Assembly: GCA_002423025.1 (NCBI GenBank)
Contig: DIUN01000007.1
Coordinates: 87,496-151,495 of the forward strand
Length of the DNA: 64,000 nt
Source of the DNA: Sphingomonadales bacterium UBA6157
GTDB taxonomy: Bacteria; Pseudomonadota; Alphaproteobacteria; Sphingomonadales; Sphingomonadaceae
Reading direction: 5' to 3'
Shown here: piece by piece, positions 33,362 to 42,503 of the stretch
Numbering within the stretch: the first letter of the stretch is position 1
Layout: each line of letters begins with the position of its first letter
Program-made: the position numbers and the translations under genes
Notes under the pieces: generated by a model
What the model was told of the DNA's origin: nothing
The model's input: only the letters and a program-made list of their open reading frames with translations
The model's database searches: none

Positions 33362-35896
33362 ATGCGCTCTACAACTACGTCTGCCACCATCAAGTCGCTG
33401 CTTCTTGCTTCCATCGCCGGCCTTGCCATCGCCGGCACCGCAGCCCAGGCGCAGACCACCGCCGCAGAAGACGAAGAGTCCGAGAACGTCATCATCGTCA
33501 CGGCCAGCAAGCGCGCCACCACCCTGCTCGATACACCGATCTCGGTTGCCGTAACCGGCAAGCAGCAGATCGAGGAATCGCAGGTCCGCGATCTTCTCGA
33601 TCTGCAGACCCTGGTTCCCTCGCTGCGCGTTTCGCAGCTCCAGAGCTCGGCCAACACCAACTTCATCATCCGCGGCTTCGGCAACGGCGCCAACAACCCC
33701 GGCATCGAGCCCTCGGTTGGCGTGTTCATCGATGGCGTCTATCGCTCGCGTTCCGCCGCACAGATCGGCGATCTGCCCAACCTCGAGCGCGTGGAAGTGC
33801 TGCGCGGCCCGCAGTCGACCCTGTTCGGCAAGAATGCCTCGGCCGGCATCATCAGCATCGTCACGGCTGAGCCTAAGTTCGATTTCGGCGGTTCGGCCGA
33901 ATTCTCTTATGGCAATTTCAACGCGATCATCGCCAAGGCCGACATCACCGGCCCGATCACGGATACAATCGCCTTCAGCCTCGCTGCCAACATGAACAAG
34001 CGCGATGGCTACGCCAAGGACCTCGCATCGGGTTCGGAGTTCAACGAGCGTGACCGTTGGGGCGTCCGCGGCCAGTTGCTGTTCCAGGCCAGCGATGACC
34101 TGAAGATCCGCTTCATCGGCGATTATGACAAGGTCGACGAGAATTGCTGCGCCGTCGTCAACATCGTCGATGGCCCGACAGGTGGCGCTGTCCGCGCTCT
34201 CGGCGGCCAGATCGATTCCAACAATCCGCTGGCGCTCAGCAGCACCACCAATTTCGATTCTGAGAACCGGATCGAAAATTACGGCGTCTCCGGCCAGGCC
34301 GACTGGAACATCGGCCAGTTCGATGTGACGGCAATCGGTGCCTATCGCGCCGTGCGCAGCTACACCAACCAGGATTCGGACTTCACCAGCGCCGACATCA
34401 TCGGCATGAACAAGGCCGATACCGCCATTGACACCTACACGGCGGAAGCGCGGGTTGCCTCTAACTTTGATGGCCCCTTCAACTTCCTGCTGGGCGCCTA
34501 TTATTTCCACGAAAACATCAAGTTCGAGCCAACCCTGACTCTGGGCGATGATTTCCGTGGTTATGCCAATCTCCTGAGCGGTGGTGCCTACACCAGCCTC
34601 GAGCCCCTGCTTGGCATCCCGACGGGCTCCTTCGGCGCTGCTGGTACGGGCGTGTTCGAGACCTGGGACTACAAGAACCGCGCCATCTCCGCCTTCGGCC
34701 AGGCCGATTTCGAAGTGACGGAACAACTGACCGTAACGGCCGGTTTCAACTACACGCGTGATCGCAAGCGCGTTGTCAGCAACGTTGTAAGCACCGAGCC
34801 TTTCTCAAGCCTCGATCTTGTCGCCATCGGCGGCGGTCTGCTCGCCTTGAATGGCGTGCCGGCGGAGTTGATTCCGTCGCTCGCCAACACCAGCGCCAAC
34901 CCACTTCTCGCGCTGCAAGGTCTGCAATTCCTGCCGCCGTTCCTCAACTTCCCCAACTCGGTGGAAGATGGCCGCACGGCTGACAACGACCTGTCCTATA
35001 CGTTCCGCGCTGCCTACAAGTTCACGGACAACATCAGCGCCTATGCGACCTATGCGACCGGCTTCAAGGCATCGTCCTTCAACCTCTCGCGTGACAGCCG
35101 GCCAACGCTGGCCAACTTCATCCCTGGCTCGCCGATCACCAATCCGCCAACGTCGCCGATCCGCGCCGCAGGCCTGGCCGTGCCAAACCTGACCAGCGGC
35201 ACGCGCTTTGCAGATCCGGAAAATGCCGAAGTCTATGAGGTCGGCGTCAAGGGCCAGTTCACCGGCTTCGCCTTCAACCTCGCTGTCTTCAAGCAGGCGC
35301 TGAAGGGTTTCCAGGGCAACATCTTCACCGGCACCGGTTTTGTGCTCGGCAACGCCGAGAAGCAGTCCACCTTTGGTTTCGAGATCGATACCAGCATCAC
35401 ACCGGTCAAGGCGCTCAACGTCACGGCATCGTTCACTTATCTTGATGCAAAGTTTGACAGCTTCACCGGTGGCTCTGCCCTTCTCGTTAGCGGCATCTGC
35501 CCGTCGACGGGACGTCCGGTCGCTTATCAGGTTTGCCCGACTGACCTTTCCGGCCGTCGCCCGGCTGGCATTCCAGAGTTCGCTCTTGCAGTCGGCGCCA
35601 CTTACACGGCGGACTTCGCCGGCGACAACAAGGCGATCTTTCATGTCGACTTCCAGCATGAAAGCCCGACGCAAATCGCCGATGGTAACGTAACGATCAA
35701 GCGTCAGGTCGACTCGCTCAACGCTGCCATCACCTTCGTCCACAGCTCGGGCATCGAAGCCACGCTGTGGGGCCGCAACCTGAGCAACGCCGCCTATATC
35801 ACCACCATCTTCTCGTCGGTGGCACAGGCCGGCAGCCTCTCGGGCTATCGCAACCAGCCCCGCACCTACGGCGGCAGCCTGCGCTACCGCTTCTGA
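33362..35896 (+). CDS. TonB-dependent receptor 1
   Basis: Outer-membrane active transporter of 844 residues. A signal peptide (about residues 1-31, ending TAAQAQ) is followed by a TonB-box-like stretch near ENVIIVTASKRA. The plug domain contains IIRGFGNGANNPG, VGVFIDGVYRSR and VEVLRGPQSTLFGKN. A long beta-barrel follows and ends in the aromatic SLRYRF. The type is typical of sphingomonad receptors annotated for complex carbohydrates, siderophores or aromatics; the ligand is not predictable. ATG at 33362 has GGAAGGG upstream. A strong terminator hairpin follows 9 bp after the stop. Confidence 0.92.
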   Translation: MRSTTTSATIKSLLLASIAGLAIAGTAAQAQTTAAEDEESENVIIVTASKRATTLLDTPISVAVTGKQQIEESQVRDLLDLQTLVPSLRVSQLQSSANTNFIIRGFGNGANNPGIEPSVGVFIDGVYRSRSAAQIGDLPNLERVEVLRGPQSTLFGKNASAGIISIVTAEPKFDFGGSAEFSYGNFNAIIAKADITGPITDTIAFSLAANMNKRDGYAKDLASGSEFNERDRWGVRGQLLFQASDDLKIRFIGDYDKVDENCCAVVNIVDGPTGGAVRALGGQIDSNNPLALSSTTNFDSENRIENYGVSGQADWNIGQFDVTAIGAYRAVRSYTNQDSDFTSADIIGMNKADTAIDTYTAEARVASNFDGPFNFLLGAYYFHENIKFEPTLTLGDDFRGYANLLSGGAYTSLEPLLGIPTGSFGAAGTGVFETWDYKNRAISAFGQADFEVTEQLTVTAGFNYTRDRKRVVSNVVSTEPFSSLDLVAIGGGLLALNGVPAELIPSLANTSANPLLALQGLQFLPPFLNFPNSVEDGRTADNDLSYTFRAAYKFTDNISAYATYATGFKASSFNLSRDSRPTLANFIPGSPITNPPTSPIRAAGLAVPNLTSGTRFADPENAEVYEVGVKGQFTGFAFNLAVFKQALKGFQGNIFTGTGFVLGNAEKQSTFGFEIDTSITPVKALNVTASFTYLDAKFDSFTGGSALLVSGICPSTGRPVAYQVCPTDLSGRRPAGIPEFALAVGATYTADFAGDNKAIFHVDFQHESPTQIADGNVTIKRQVDSLNAAITFVHSSGIEATLWGRNLSNAAYITTIFSSVAQAGSLSGYRNQPRTYGGSLRYRF

Positions 35897-35905
35897 TCCC
35901 GTGTT

Positions 35906-35930
35906 GCCCCGCGCCTGACCGGCGCGGGGC
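35906..35930 (+). terminator. Terminator-like hairpin after TonB receptor 1
   Basis: A perfect 10-bp GC-rich stem (GCCCCGCGCC / GGCGCGGGGC) encloses a 5-nt loop, 9 bp after the receptor stop. The following bases are ACCGGATTT, so the T-tract is short and delayed. It probably ends the receptor transcript before the SDR gene. Confidence 0.7.
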
Positions 35931-36000
35931 ACCGGATTTCCGCACCGCAACTCACAACACACCGGTTGCAACCCGCAGCACTCCGCGCCAAAGCCTTGCC

Positions 36001-36705
36001 ATGGCCAACATCCTCCTCACCGGCGCCTCGCGCGGCATCGGCGCTGCCACACGCAGCCTCCTCACTACCTCTGGCCACACTGTCATCGGACAGAGCACAA
36101 GCGGCGATGATGGCCTGCTGGCCACTGATTTCGCCGAGCCCCGCGCAGCGGACGCGCTTTGGGAGGCAGCACTCGCCGCCGCAAATGGCCGCATCGACGT
36201 TCTGGTCAACAATGCCGGCGTGTTCGAAGCCGTTGACATCGCCGGCTCACAAGATGACTTCGCCGCCACCTGGGCACGCAGCCACGCCATCAACCTGCAA
36301 TCCGCTGCAGACCTCTGCCGCCACGCCGTGCTGCACTTTCGGGCGCATGGCGGTGGCCGCATCATCAACGTCGCCAGCCGCGCCGGCCACCGTGGGGACA
36401 GCCCGGCGCACTGGCACTATGCTGCTGCCAAGGGGGGCATGCTGGCGCTGACCAAAACCATCGCGCGCGGCTATGCGCTGGAGAACATCCTCGCCTTTGC
36501 GATCACACCCGGCTTCACGATGACAGGCATGGCTGAGGAATACCTGGCCTCGCGCGGCGGGGACAAGCTGCTGGCCGATATCCCGCTCGGGCGCGTGGCT
36601 GATGCCGAGGAAGTGGCCGAAACCATCCGCTGGCTGGCCCAGGATGCCCCCGCCTCGCTCACCGGCGCCACGCTCGATATCAACGGCGCCAGCTATGTGC
36701 GCTGA
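36001..36705 (+). CDS. Short-chain dehydrogenase/reductase (SDR)
   Basis: Classical SDR of 234 residues. The cofactor motif is LLTGASRGIGAAT. VLVNNAGVFEAVD supplies the NNAG motif. The catalytic residues lie in NVASRAGHRGDSP (Ser) and WHYAAAKGGMLALTKTIA (Tyr-x-x-x-Lys), and ITPGFTMTGMAEEY follows. The substrate is unknown. ATG at 36001 begins the Rossmann fold; a longer frame upstream overlaps the receptor gene. It precedes prmA by 36 bp on the same strand. Confidence 0.88.
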   Translation: MANILLTGASRGIGAATRSLLTTSGHTVIGQSTSGDDGLLATDFAEPRAADALWEAALAAANGRIDVLVNNAGVFEAVDIAGSQDDFAATWARSHAINLQSAADLCRHAVLHFRAHGGGRIINVASRAGHRGDSPAHWHYAAAKGGMLALTKTIARGYALENILAFAITPGFTMTGMAEEYLASRGGDKLLADIPLGRVADAEEVAETIRWLAQDAPASLTGATLDINGASYVR

Positions 36706-36741
36706 CCTCTCCTTGAACCTTCCAGCCCAGGGCGCTCCTTC

Positions 36742-37659
36742 ATGACCGGCTGGACTCTCACCCTGCCCTGCAGCCGCGCCGAAGCAGAGGCCCTGCCCGA
36801 AACCGGCGAGATCTTCGGCGATCTCGCCTCGCCGCCGACGCTGCTGGTGGACGAGCCCGATCCGGACCAGCCCGATGCCTGGGTGCTGACCGCCTATCTC
36901 GATGCCGAGCCGGACGCCGCGCTCGTCGCCCGCATCGCTGCACTGGCGCCATCGGCCGCGCCGGAAAACCTTGTGCTCGCCCCCCTGCCCGATGCCGACT
37001 GGACAACCCTGAGCCAGCGCGATCTCGAGCCAGTCCGCGCCGGGCGCTTCCTGGTCCATACCGCTGCCCATTCCGGCGCTGTCCGATTGGGGGATCGCGC
37101 GATCCGCATCGAGGCCGGCCTGGCCTTTGGCACCGGCCAGCACGCCACGACCCACGGCTGCCTCGCCGCGCTCGATGCGCTCGGCCGCAGCCGCAGCTTC
37201 ACCCGCATTGCCGACCTCGGCACCGGCACCGGCGTGCTGGCGCTCGCCGCCGCCAAGCGCTGGCCGCGCGCGCAGGTCATCGCCAGTGATATCGATCCGG
37301 TCGCCATCGATGTAACGCGCGCCAATCTGCGCGATAACAAGGTGCCGGAGGGCCGCACGCAAGGTCGCATCGAGCTCGCAGTGGCGCCCGGCATGACACA
37401 TCCGCGGCTCGCCGCCTGTGCACCCTATGATCTGATTGTCGCCAACATCCTCGCCGGGCCGCTTGTCGCGATCGCCCGGCCGGTCTCCGCCGCCGTAGCG
37501 CCCAGCGGCGTTCTGGTGCTCGCCGGTTTGCTGCATTCGCAGGCGCGGCGCGTCCTTGCCGCCTATCGGCAGCAGGGCCTGGTGCCGCTGCCCGGCCTGC
37601 ACTTGCCAAGGCCGGCCGAATGGCCGTGCCTGGTGCTCATGCGGCCGAGCAGCAGCTAG
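36742..37659 (+). CDS. prmA: Ribosomal protein L11 methyltransferase
   Basis: S-adenosylmethionine-dependent enzyme that trimethylates lysines on ribosomal protein L11. The product has 305 residues. The N-terminal substrate-recognition domain includes WTTLSQRDLEPVRAGRFLVH. The SAM site is IADLGTGTGVLALAAAKRW, followed by VIASDIDPVAIDVTRAN. DLIVANILAGPLVAIA is the active-site motif IV. Family length is about 290-300. It is followed by the convergent small ORF and ligA. Confidence 0.92.
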   Translation: MTGWTLTLPCSRAEAEALPETGEIFGDLASPPTLLVDEPDPDQPDAWVLTAYLDAEPDAALVARIAALAPSAAPENLVLAPLPDADWTTLSQRDLEPVRAGRFLVHTAAHSGAVRLGDRAIRIEAGLAFGTGQHATTHGCLAALDALGRSRSFTRIADLGTGTGVLALAAAKRWPRAQVIASDIDPVAIDVTRANLRDNKVPEGRTQGRIELAVAPGMTHPRLAACAPYDLIVANILAGPLVAIARPVSAAVAPSGVLVLAGLLHSQARRVLAAYRQQGLVPLPGLHLPRPAEWPCLVLMRPSSS

Positions 37660-37668
37660 GCCGCAGCA

Positions 37669-37815
37669 TCACGCCGTGAACGCGTGGAACAGCCGCTGAT
37701 CAATCGAAATCGGCTGAAAGCGGATGCGACTTTTGCGCGGGCGAGCGGTAGCGGCCTCGACGTGGGCCGGTGCTGGCTGCTGCATGGGTTCAAAACCCTG
37801 AAGAATGACCTTCAT
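37669..37815 (-). CDS. Candidate small protein (48 aa), unrecognised
   Basis: A 48-residue frame lies in the otherwise gene-free gap between prmA and ligA. It reads MKVILQGFEPMQQ at the N-terminus and RIRFQPISIDQRLFHAF near the C-terminus. It is basic overall, with a short Pro/Ala-rich middle and no membrane segment. GGAG lies seven bases before the ATG, a well-spaced ribosome-binding site. It is 153 bp downstream of ligA on the same strand. It was found by direct reading. No family was recognised. Confidence 0.5.
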   Translation of the reverse strand: MKVILQGFEPMQQPAPAHVEAATARPRKSRIRFQPISIDQRLFHAFTA

Positions 37816-37967
37816 CCTTCGTCTCCTCAAAACTCCGCCGGGTCAATTCCCAGTGAGTTGAGGGGATATACGGGCGGAGATTTCCATTTTGCAGTGCAGC
37901 ATGCGCCATCCCAGCCATGCAATCAGCACATGGCTCTCGAAAATACCTTGCAAACCAACTGCCTGCG

Positions 37968-40025
37968 TCAGCCTGCCGCAGCGACCATTGCCAGCCAACC
38001 TGCCTCGTCCGTCACTGCCACGCCCAACGCCTCCGCCTTGGCGCGCTTCGATCCGGCATCGGCACCAGCCACGACTAGATCTGTCCGGGCGGAAACCGAG
38101 CCGGCAACGCGCGCACCGAGCGCCTCGGCCTGGGCCCGCGCCTCATCCCGAGTCAGGCCTGTCAGCGAGCCGGTGAACACCACGGTCTTGCCTGTCAGGG
38201 CTGTCTCACGAGCGGCGGCCAGTGGCTCTGGCGTCACCTGCGCCAGCAGGTCGGCATAGGTAGCGAGGTTGTGTGGTTCACCGAAAAAATCGATCAGCGC
38301 CTGCGCCACCACCGGGCCAATACCACTGATATCGGTCAGCCTCGCCCGGGCCTCCTCGTCACTCGCCGCCGCCACCGCCGCATCGCGCAGTGCTTCGGCT
38401 GAGCCAAGCGCCCGCGCCAGATCCCGCGCTGTCACTTCCCCCACATGCCGAATGCCGAGCGCGTAGATGAACCTGTCGAGGCTGACCGTGCGGCGCGCCT
38501 CGATCGCGGCAACCAGCTTGTCCACGGAGGTCGGCTTGAAGCCCTTCCAGCCCAGGATGGTGTCGCGATGTACGCTGAGCCGGAAGATATCGGCCGGCGT
38601 CTCGATCAGCCCCTCGGCGGCGAACAACTCGATCCGCTCGCTGCCCAGCCCCTCGATATCAAAGGCCAGCCGCGACACGAAGTGCCGCAGCCGCTCATCG
38701 CGCTGCGCCGGGCAAGTCAGCCCTCCGGTGCAGCGTCGCACCACCTCACCCTCCTCGCGCACAGCATGGCTGCCACACACCGGGCATGTGTCCGGGAACA
38801 CATAGGCCGGGCCGCGTTCGCCACTGCCCGGCACGAGCCCGAGCACCTGCGGGATCACATCCCCGGCCCGCTGCACCCGCACCCGGTCCCCGGGGCGCAC
38901 ACCGAGCCGGTTGATCTCGTCCTCATTGTGCAAGGTTGCGTTCGTCACCACGACGCCGCCCACCGTAACGGCCTGCAGCCGCGCCACCGGTGTCAGCGCG
39001 CCGGTACGGCCAACCTGGATATCAATGGCCAGCAACGTCGTTTCTGCCTGCTCGGCCGCAAACTTGTGCGCCGTAGCCCAGCGCGGCGAGCGCGCCACCT
39101 GGCCAAGCCGGGCCTGCCAATCGAGTCGCTCGACCTTGTAGACCACACCATCGATATCGAACGGCAGGTCCGCCCGCTTGGCCTCGATGCTGCGAGCGAA
39201 TGCGAGCGCCGCGTCCACATCAGGGCAGGACGCGCGCAGCGTGCCGATATCGAAGCCCCATCCGGCGATCGCCTCCATCACCGCTGTCTGGCTCTCGCCG
39301 GGCAGTTCACTCATCTCGCCCCAGCCATGGGCGATGAAGCACAGGGGCCGGCTCGCCGTCACTGTCGGATCAAGCTGGCGCAGCGAGCCGGCGGCGGCGT
39401 TGCGCGGGTTGGCGAACAGCTTGCCGCCGGTCTCTGCCGCACGGGCGTTGAGCGCTGCAAAATCGGCCTTGCTCATATAAACTTCGCCGCGCACTTCGAC
39501 CACGGCAGGCACCCCGGCGGGCAAGGCCAGCGCCAGCCCGGAGACATGCAGGACATTGGCGGTCACATTCTCGCCCACCGCGCCATCACCGCGCGTGGCG
39601 GCGCTCACCAGGGTGCCGGCTTCATAGCGCAGGCTGCAGGACAGCCCATCGATCTTGGCCTCGGCGAGCAGCGCCACCGGCTCCTCCGCAGCAAGCCCGA
39701 GGAAGCGCCGCACCCGACCAACAAAATCCCGTGCCTCCTCATCGGAAAACACGTTGTCGAGGCTGAGCATCGGCCGGGCATGGGTGACCTTGCCGAAGCC
39801 GGAAACAGGCGCAGCGCCCACCTTGTGGCTGGGAGAATCGGGGCGCACCAGATAGGGGAAGGCCGCCTCGACGGCGGCGTTGCGCTGCACGAGCGCATCA
39901 TAGTCCGCATCGGAAATCACCGGGGCATCCTCGGCGTAATAATGCCGATTGTGCGCCTCGATCAGTGCTGCAAGCCGCGCCAGTTCGGCGGCAGCTTCGG
40001 CCTCGCTCAGTTGCTCGATATCCAT
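37968..40025 (-). CDS. ligA: NAD-dependent DNA ligase
   Basis: Seals nicks in DNA during replication and repair using NAD+. The product has 685 residues, normal for LigA. The adenylated Lys124 is in AEAKIDGLSC. The OB fold, a Cys4 zinc finger (CPVCGSHA through CTGGLTCPAQ), helix-hairpin-helix repeats (DISGIGPVVAQALIDF) and a C-terminal BRCT domain (TGKTVVFTGSLTGLTRDEAR) follow in the usual order. ATG at 40025 gives the standard N-terminus; the frame to 40112 would overlap the terminator hairpin upstream. Confidence 0.96.
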   Translation of the reverse strand: MDIEQLSEAEAAAELARLAALIEAHNRHYYAEDAPVISDADYDALVQRNAAVEAAFPYLVRPDSPSHKVGAAPVSGFGKVTHARPMLSLDNVFSDEEARDFVGRVRRFLGLAAEEPVALLAEAKIDGLSCSLRYEAGTLVSAATRGDGAVGENVTANVLHVSGLALALPAGVPAVVEVRGEVYMSKADFAALNARAAETGGKLFANPRNAAAGSLRQLDPTVTASRPLCFIAHGWGEMSELPGESQTAVMEAIAGWGFDIGTLRASCPDVDAALAFARSIEAKRADLPFDIDGVVYKVERLDWQARLGQVARSPRWATAHKFAAEQAETTLLAIDIQVGRTGALTPVARLQAVTVGGVVVTNATLHNEDEINRLGVRPGDRVRVQRAGDVIPQVLGLVPGSGERGPAYVFPDTCPVCGSHAVREEGEVVRRCTGGLTCPAQRDERLRHFVSRLAFDIEGLGSERIELFAAEGLIETPADIFRLSVHRDTILGWKGFKPTSVDKLVAAIEARRTVSLDRFIYALGIRHVGEVTARDLARALGSAEALRDAAVAAASDEEARARLTDISGIGPVVAQALIDFFGEPHNLATYADLLAQVTPEPLAAARETALTGKTVVFTGSLTGLTRDEARAQAEALGARVAGSVSARTDLVVAGADAGSKRAKAEALGVAVTDEAGWLAMVAAAG

Positions 40026-40075
40026 GGCAATGCGGATAGCATTGGCAGGGCGGGATACGCCAGATGGTGGCGGCA

Positions 40076-40109
40076 AAAGGGGGCGCTGCGAAACCGCAGC
40101 GCCCCCTTT
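40076..40109 (-). terminator. Strong intrinsic terminator after TonB receptor 2
   Basis: A 15-bp perfect stem (left arm 40076-40090, right arm 40095-40109) has a 4-nt loop. In minus-strand transcripts it begins 7 bp after the receptor 2 stop and ends in a TTTT tract. It separates the receptor from ligA. Because the outermost pairs are A-T on both sides, it could work in both directions. Confidence 0.9.
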
Positions 40110-40115
40110 CACACG

Positions 40116-42392
40116 TCAGAAGCGGAAGCCGGCCGTGATGCTGTAGGTCCGCGGATCACCCAAATAGACGGTCTGGATATTCCCGACCGAGGAGAACTCC
40201 TGGCCATCCGTGCGATACAAGCTGCCGGTGAGGTTCTTGACGCCACCGCGGACATAATAGCGGCCACCGGGGGCATCATACTGCAGGTAGGCGTTGGCCA
40301 GCCAATAGCCCGGCTCGGAGAGATTGTTGCGATTGTCGACCGAGAGGAAGTGCTTGTCGACAAAGCGCGCATCGCCGCCCAGCGTCAGCGAGCCGGAAGC
40401 GCCGAGCGGGATGGTGTAGTCGCTCGCCAGCGTCAGCGTGATCGGCGGCGCGAAGGCCGGCTGGCAGGTGATGGCGTTGCCGGTGGGGTTGCACGATGGC
40501 GCCGGCGGCTGGCGCGTATCATTGAACTCCTTGTATTCGGCATTGAGATAGCCAAACGATGCCCGCACGTTCCAGTTGGTGGCCGGACGCACCGCGGCTT
40601 CCGCCTCGAAGCCCCAGATGCGCAGCTTGCCGGCATTCAGCACCGGAAACACACCAAGGCCGCTGCCGCCAACGCGGGCCTGGAAGTCCTTGTAATCCGA
40701 GTAGAACGCGTTGGCCGAGAGCCGCACGCGGCCATCGAGGAAGCTGCCCTTCGCGCCCGTCTCGTAGGTCCAGACAGTTTCCGGACGGAAGGTCGGGAAA
40801 TAGACCCGCTGGCCATCAATGACCTGCGAAACATCGGCAATCGAATTGGCGCGGCCATTGAAGCCGCCCGATTTGAAGCCGCGGCTTGCCGATGCATAGA
40901 TCAGCGTATCGGCGCTTGGCTTGAAGGACACTGTTGCCGAAGGCGTCCAGGCCTCGAACGTCGCCTTGCCGGTGTTGAACGGCGCCGGCAGACCATCCGG
41001 GAACTTGAAAGTGGAATTGAACGCCGTGAAACCCGGCCCGAAGAAGGTGCTGGTCGAGCGGTTATAGCGGCGATTTTCGCGCGTGTAGCGCAGGCCGGCG
41101 GTCAGCGAGAGCTGTTCGGTGAAGTCATAGGTCGCCTGGCCAAAGGCCGCGTAGGACTTGGTGTTCTGCTCGTCATCGATCGTCCGGGTGAAGGTCGTGT
41201 AACCGAGCAGGTCGTCCGCATAGGCTTCCTGGTGCGAGGCCACTGTCTCGTTAAGATAATAAAGCCCGAAGACGCCAGCGAAGCGCTCCATGTCCCACTT
41301 CAACTGTAGTTCCTGGCTGAACTGATGCTGGTCGATGCCGACGAACACGTCACCGATCTCGAACTGGGTGGCATCGATATCGATGTAGAGATCGGGGCGC
41401 AGCTTGCGATACGCGGTGATCGAGGTGAGGCTGAAGACGTCGCCAAGATCAAGATTGGCGGTCAGCGAGGCACCCCAATGGTCCAGCCGCTGGCCTTCGT
41501 CACCCTTGAAACTGGTCGAAGCCTTGTAGTCATAAGCGCCATAGGGATTGGCTGGGGCAAGCACGGTGGCGCCCTGCAGAACCGGCGCCGTGGCATAGCC
41601 GAGCGTAAGCGCGTTGCGCTGGCGCGTGTAGTCACCAGAAACGATCACTTCGAGCGTCTCGGTCGGCATGGCGCGCAGGATAGCGCGGCCAGTGAGCGAA
41701 TCCCGATCGTTATACTTGCGGCCAGTGCGCGGGTCGGTCACGAGACCGTCGCGCTTGTCCCACTGGCCCGCAACGGAAAGCGCCACCTTGTCCGCCACCA
41801 GCGGCGCCGAAACATAGCCGTTGAGCAGCACTTGCTCATATGAGCCGTAGGTGGCCGCGCCCTGCGCCTTCAGCACGCCCAGATCGGGCTTGCGCGAGAC
41901 AATGCTGACCGCGCCGCCAATGGTGTTCTTGCCGTACAGCGTGCCCTGCGGCCCGCGCAGCACCTCGATGCGCTCGACATCGCCGAGGCTGAGCAGCGCG
42001 CCCTGGATGCGCGAGAGATAGACGCCATCGACATAGATGCCGACAGCAGGATCGAAGGTCTGCAGCGCATCCGGCTGGCCCATGCCTCGGATGAAGATGT
42101 TGGCGCTGGCCGCCGAGCCGCGGCCCTGCACAATGTTCAGGTTCGGCGAGGCGCCCTGGAGGCCGGCCAGGTCGACCGACTGGAGCTTCTCCAGATCCCC
42201 CTGCGAGAATGCCGTGACAGCCACCGGCACATCGATGAGGCGCTCATCACGGCGGCGGGCAGAGACGACGATCTCGCCCTCATCGGCCACTACGCCGGCC
42301 GTGTCCTGTGCCAGAACCGGCGAGACGGGCAGCAATGCGCCGAGCGCAACGCCCAGCACCAGCGTTTTGCGAATCATCGAAACTGCAGCCAT
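40116..42392 (-). CDS. TonB-dependent receptor 2
   Basis: Outer-membrane transporter of about 758 residues. A signal peptide ends near SPVLAQ. The plug domain holds EIVVSARRRDERLIDVP, FIRGMGQPDALQTFDPA and RIEVLRGPQGTLYGKNTIGG. The barrel ends in SITAGFRF. It belongs to the same broad group as receptor 1 but is not a close copy. Three consecutive ATGs (42398, 42395, 42392) follow a GGGAGAG; the last has the best spacing. It is divergent from a TetR gene, and the predicted promoter is overlapped by a dyad, so TetR repression is likely. The ligand is unknown. Confidence 0.92.
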   Translation of the reverse strand: MAAVSMIRKTLVLGVALGALLPVSPVLAQDTAGVVADEGEIVVSARRRDERLIDVPVAVTAFSQGDLEKLQSVDLAGLQGASPNLNIVQGRGSAASANIFIRGMGQPDALQTFDPAVGIYVDGVYLSRIQGALLSLGDVERIEVLRGPQGTLYGKNTIGGAVSIVSRKPDLGVLKAQGAATYGSYEQVLLNGYVSAPLVADKVALSVAGQWDKRDGLVTDPRTGRKYNDRDSLTGRAILRAMPTETLEVIVSGDYTRQRNALTLGYATAPVLQGATVLAPANPYGAYDYKASTSFKGDEGQRLDHWGASLTANLDLGDVFSLTSITAYRKLRPDLYIDIDATQFEIGDVFVGIDQHQFSQELQLKWDMERFAGVFGLYYLNETVASHQEAYADDLLGYTTFTRTIDDEQNTKSYAAFGQATYDFTEQLSLTAGLRYTRENRRYNRSTSTFFGPGFTAFNSTFKFPDGLPAPFNTGKATFEAWTPSATVSFKPSADTLIYASASRGFKSGGFNGRANSIADVSQVIDGQRVYFPTFRPETVWTYETGAKGSFLDGRVRLSANAFYSDYKDFQARVGGSGLGVFPVLNAGKLRIWGFEAEAAVRPATNWNVRASFGYLNAEYKEFNDTRQPPAPSCNPTGNAITCQPAFAPPITLTLASDYTIPLGASGSLTLGGDARFVDKHFLSVDNRNNLSEPGYWLANAYLQYDAPGGRYYVRGGVKNLTGSLYRTDGQEFSSVGNIQTVYLGDPRTYSITAGFRF

Positions 42393-42443
42393 CATCATCT
42401 CTCCCAAGGGGGGCGACGCATGGGTTGCGCCGCGTTGATTGCT

Positions 42444-42472
42444 GCAATACTGAAACATGAACCAGTATTCAA
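42444..42472 (-). promoter_or_regulatory. Predicted promoter of TonB receptor 2 overlapped by a TetR-like operator
   Basis: On the minus strand TTGAAT (42467-42472) and TATTGC (42444-42449) are separated by 17 bp. An inverted repeat with perfect 7-bp arms, AATACTG (42446-42452) and CAGTATT (42463-42469), and a 10-bp spacer overlaps both elements. It lies between the divergent TetR and receptor genes. The 24-bp span and position are as expected for a TetR-family operator. No binding data exist; the call is from symmetry and location. Confidence 0.55.
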
Positions 42473-42503
42473 CTACGGTGAACGAAAGAGAGCGAGACAG
42501 CCC

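Noticed and set aside
38445..41309. A 954-codon plus-strand frame across ligA and TonB receptor 2
   Set aside because: It runs antisense through two clear genes and a strong terminator hairpin. Its composition (Arg/His/Gln-rich) is that of an antisense shadow.
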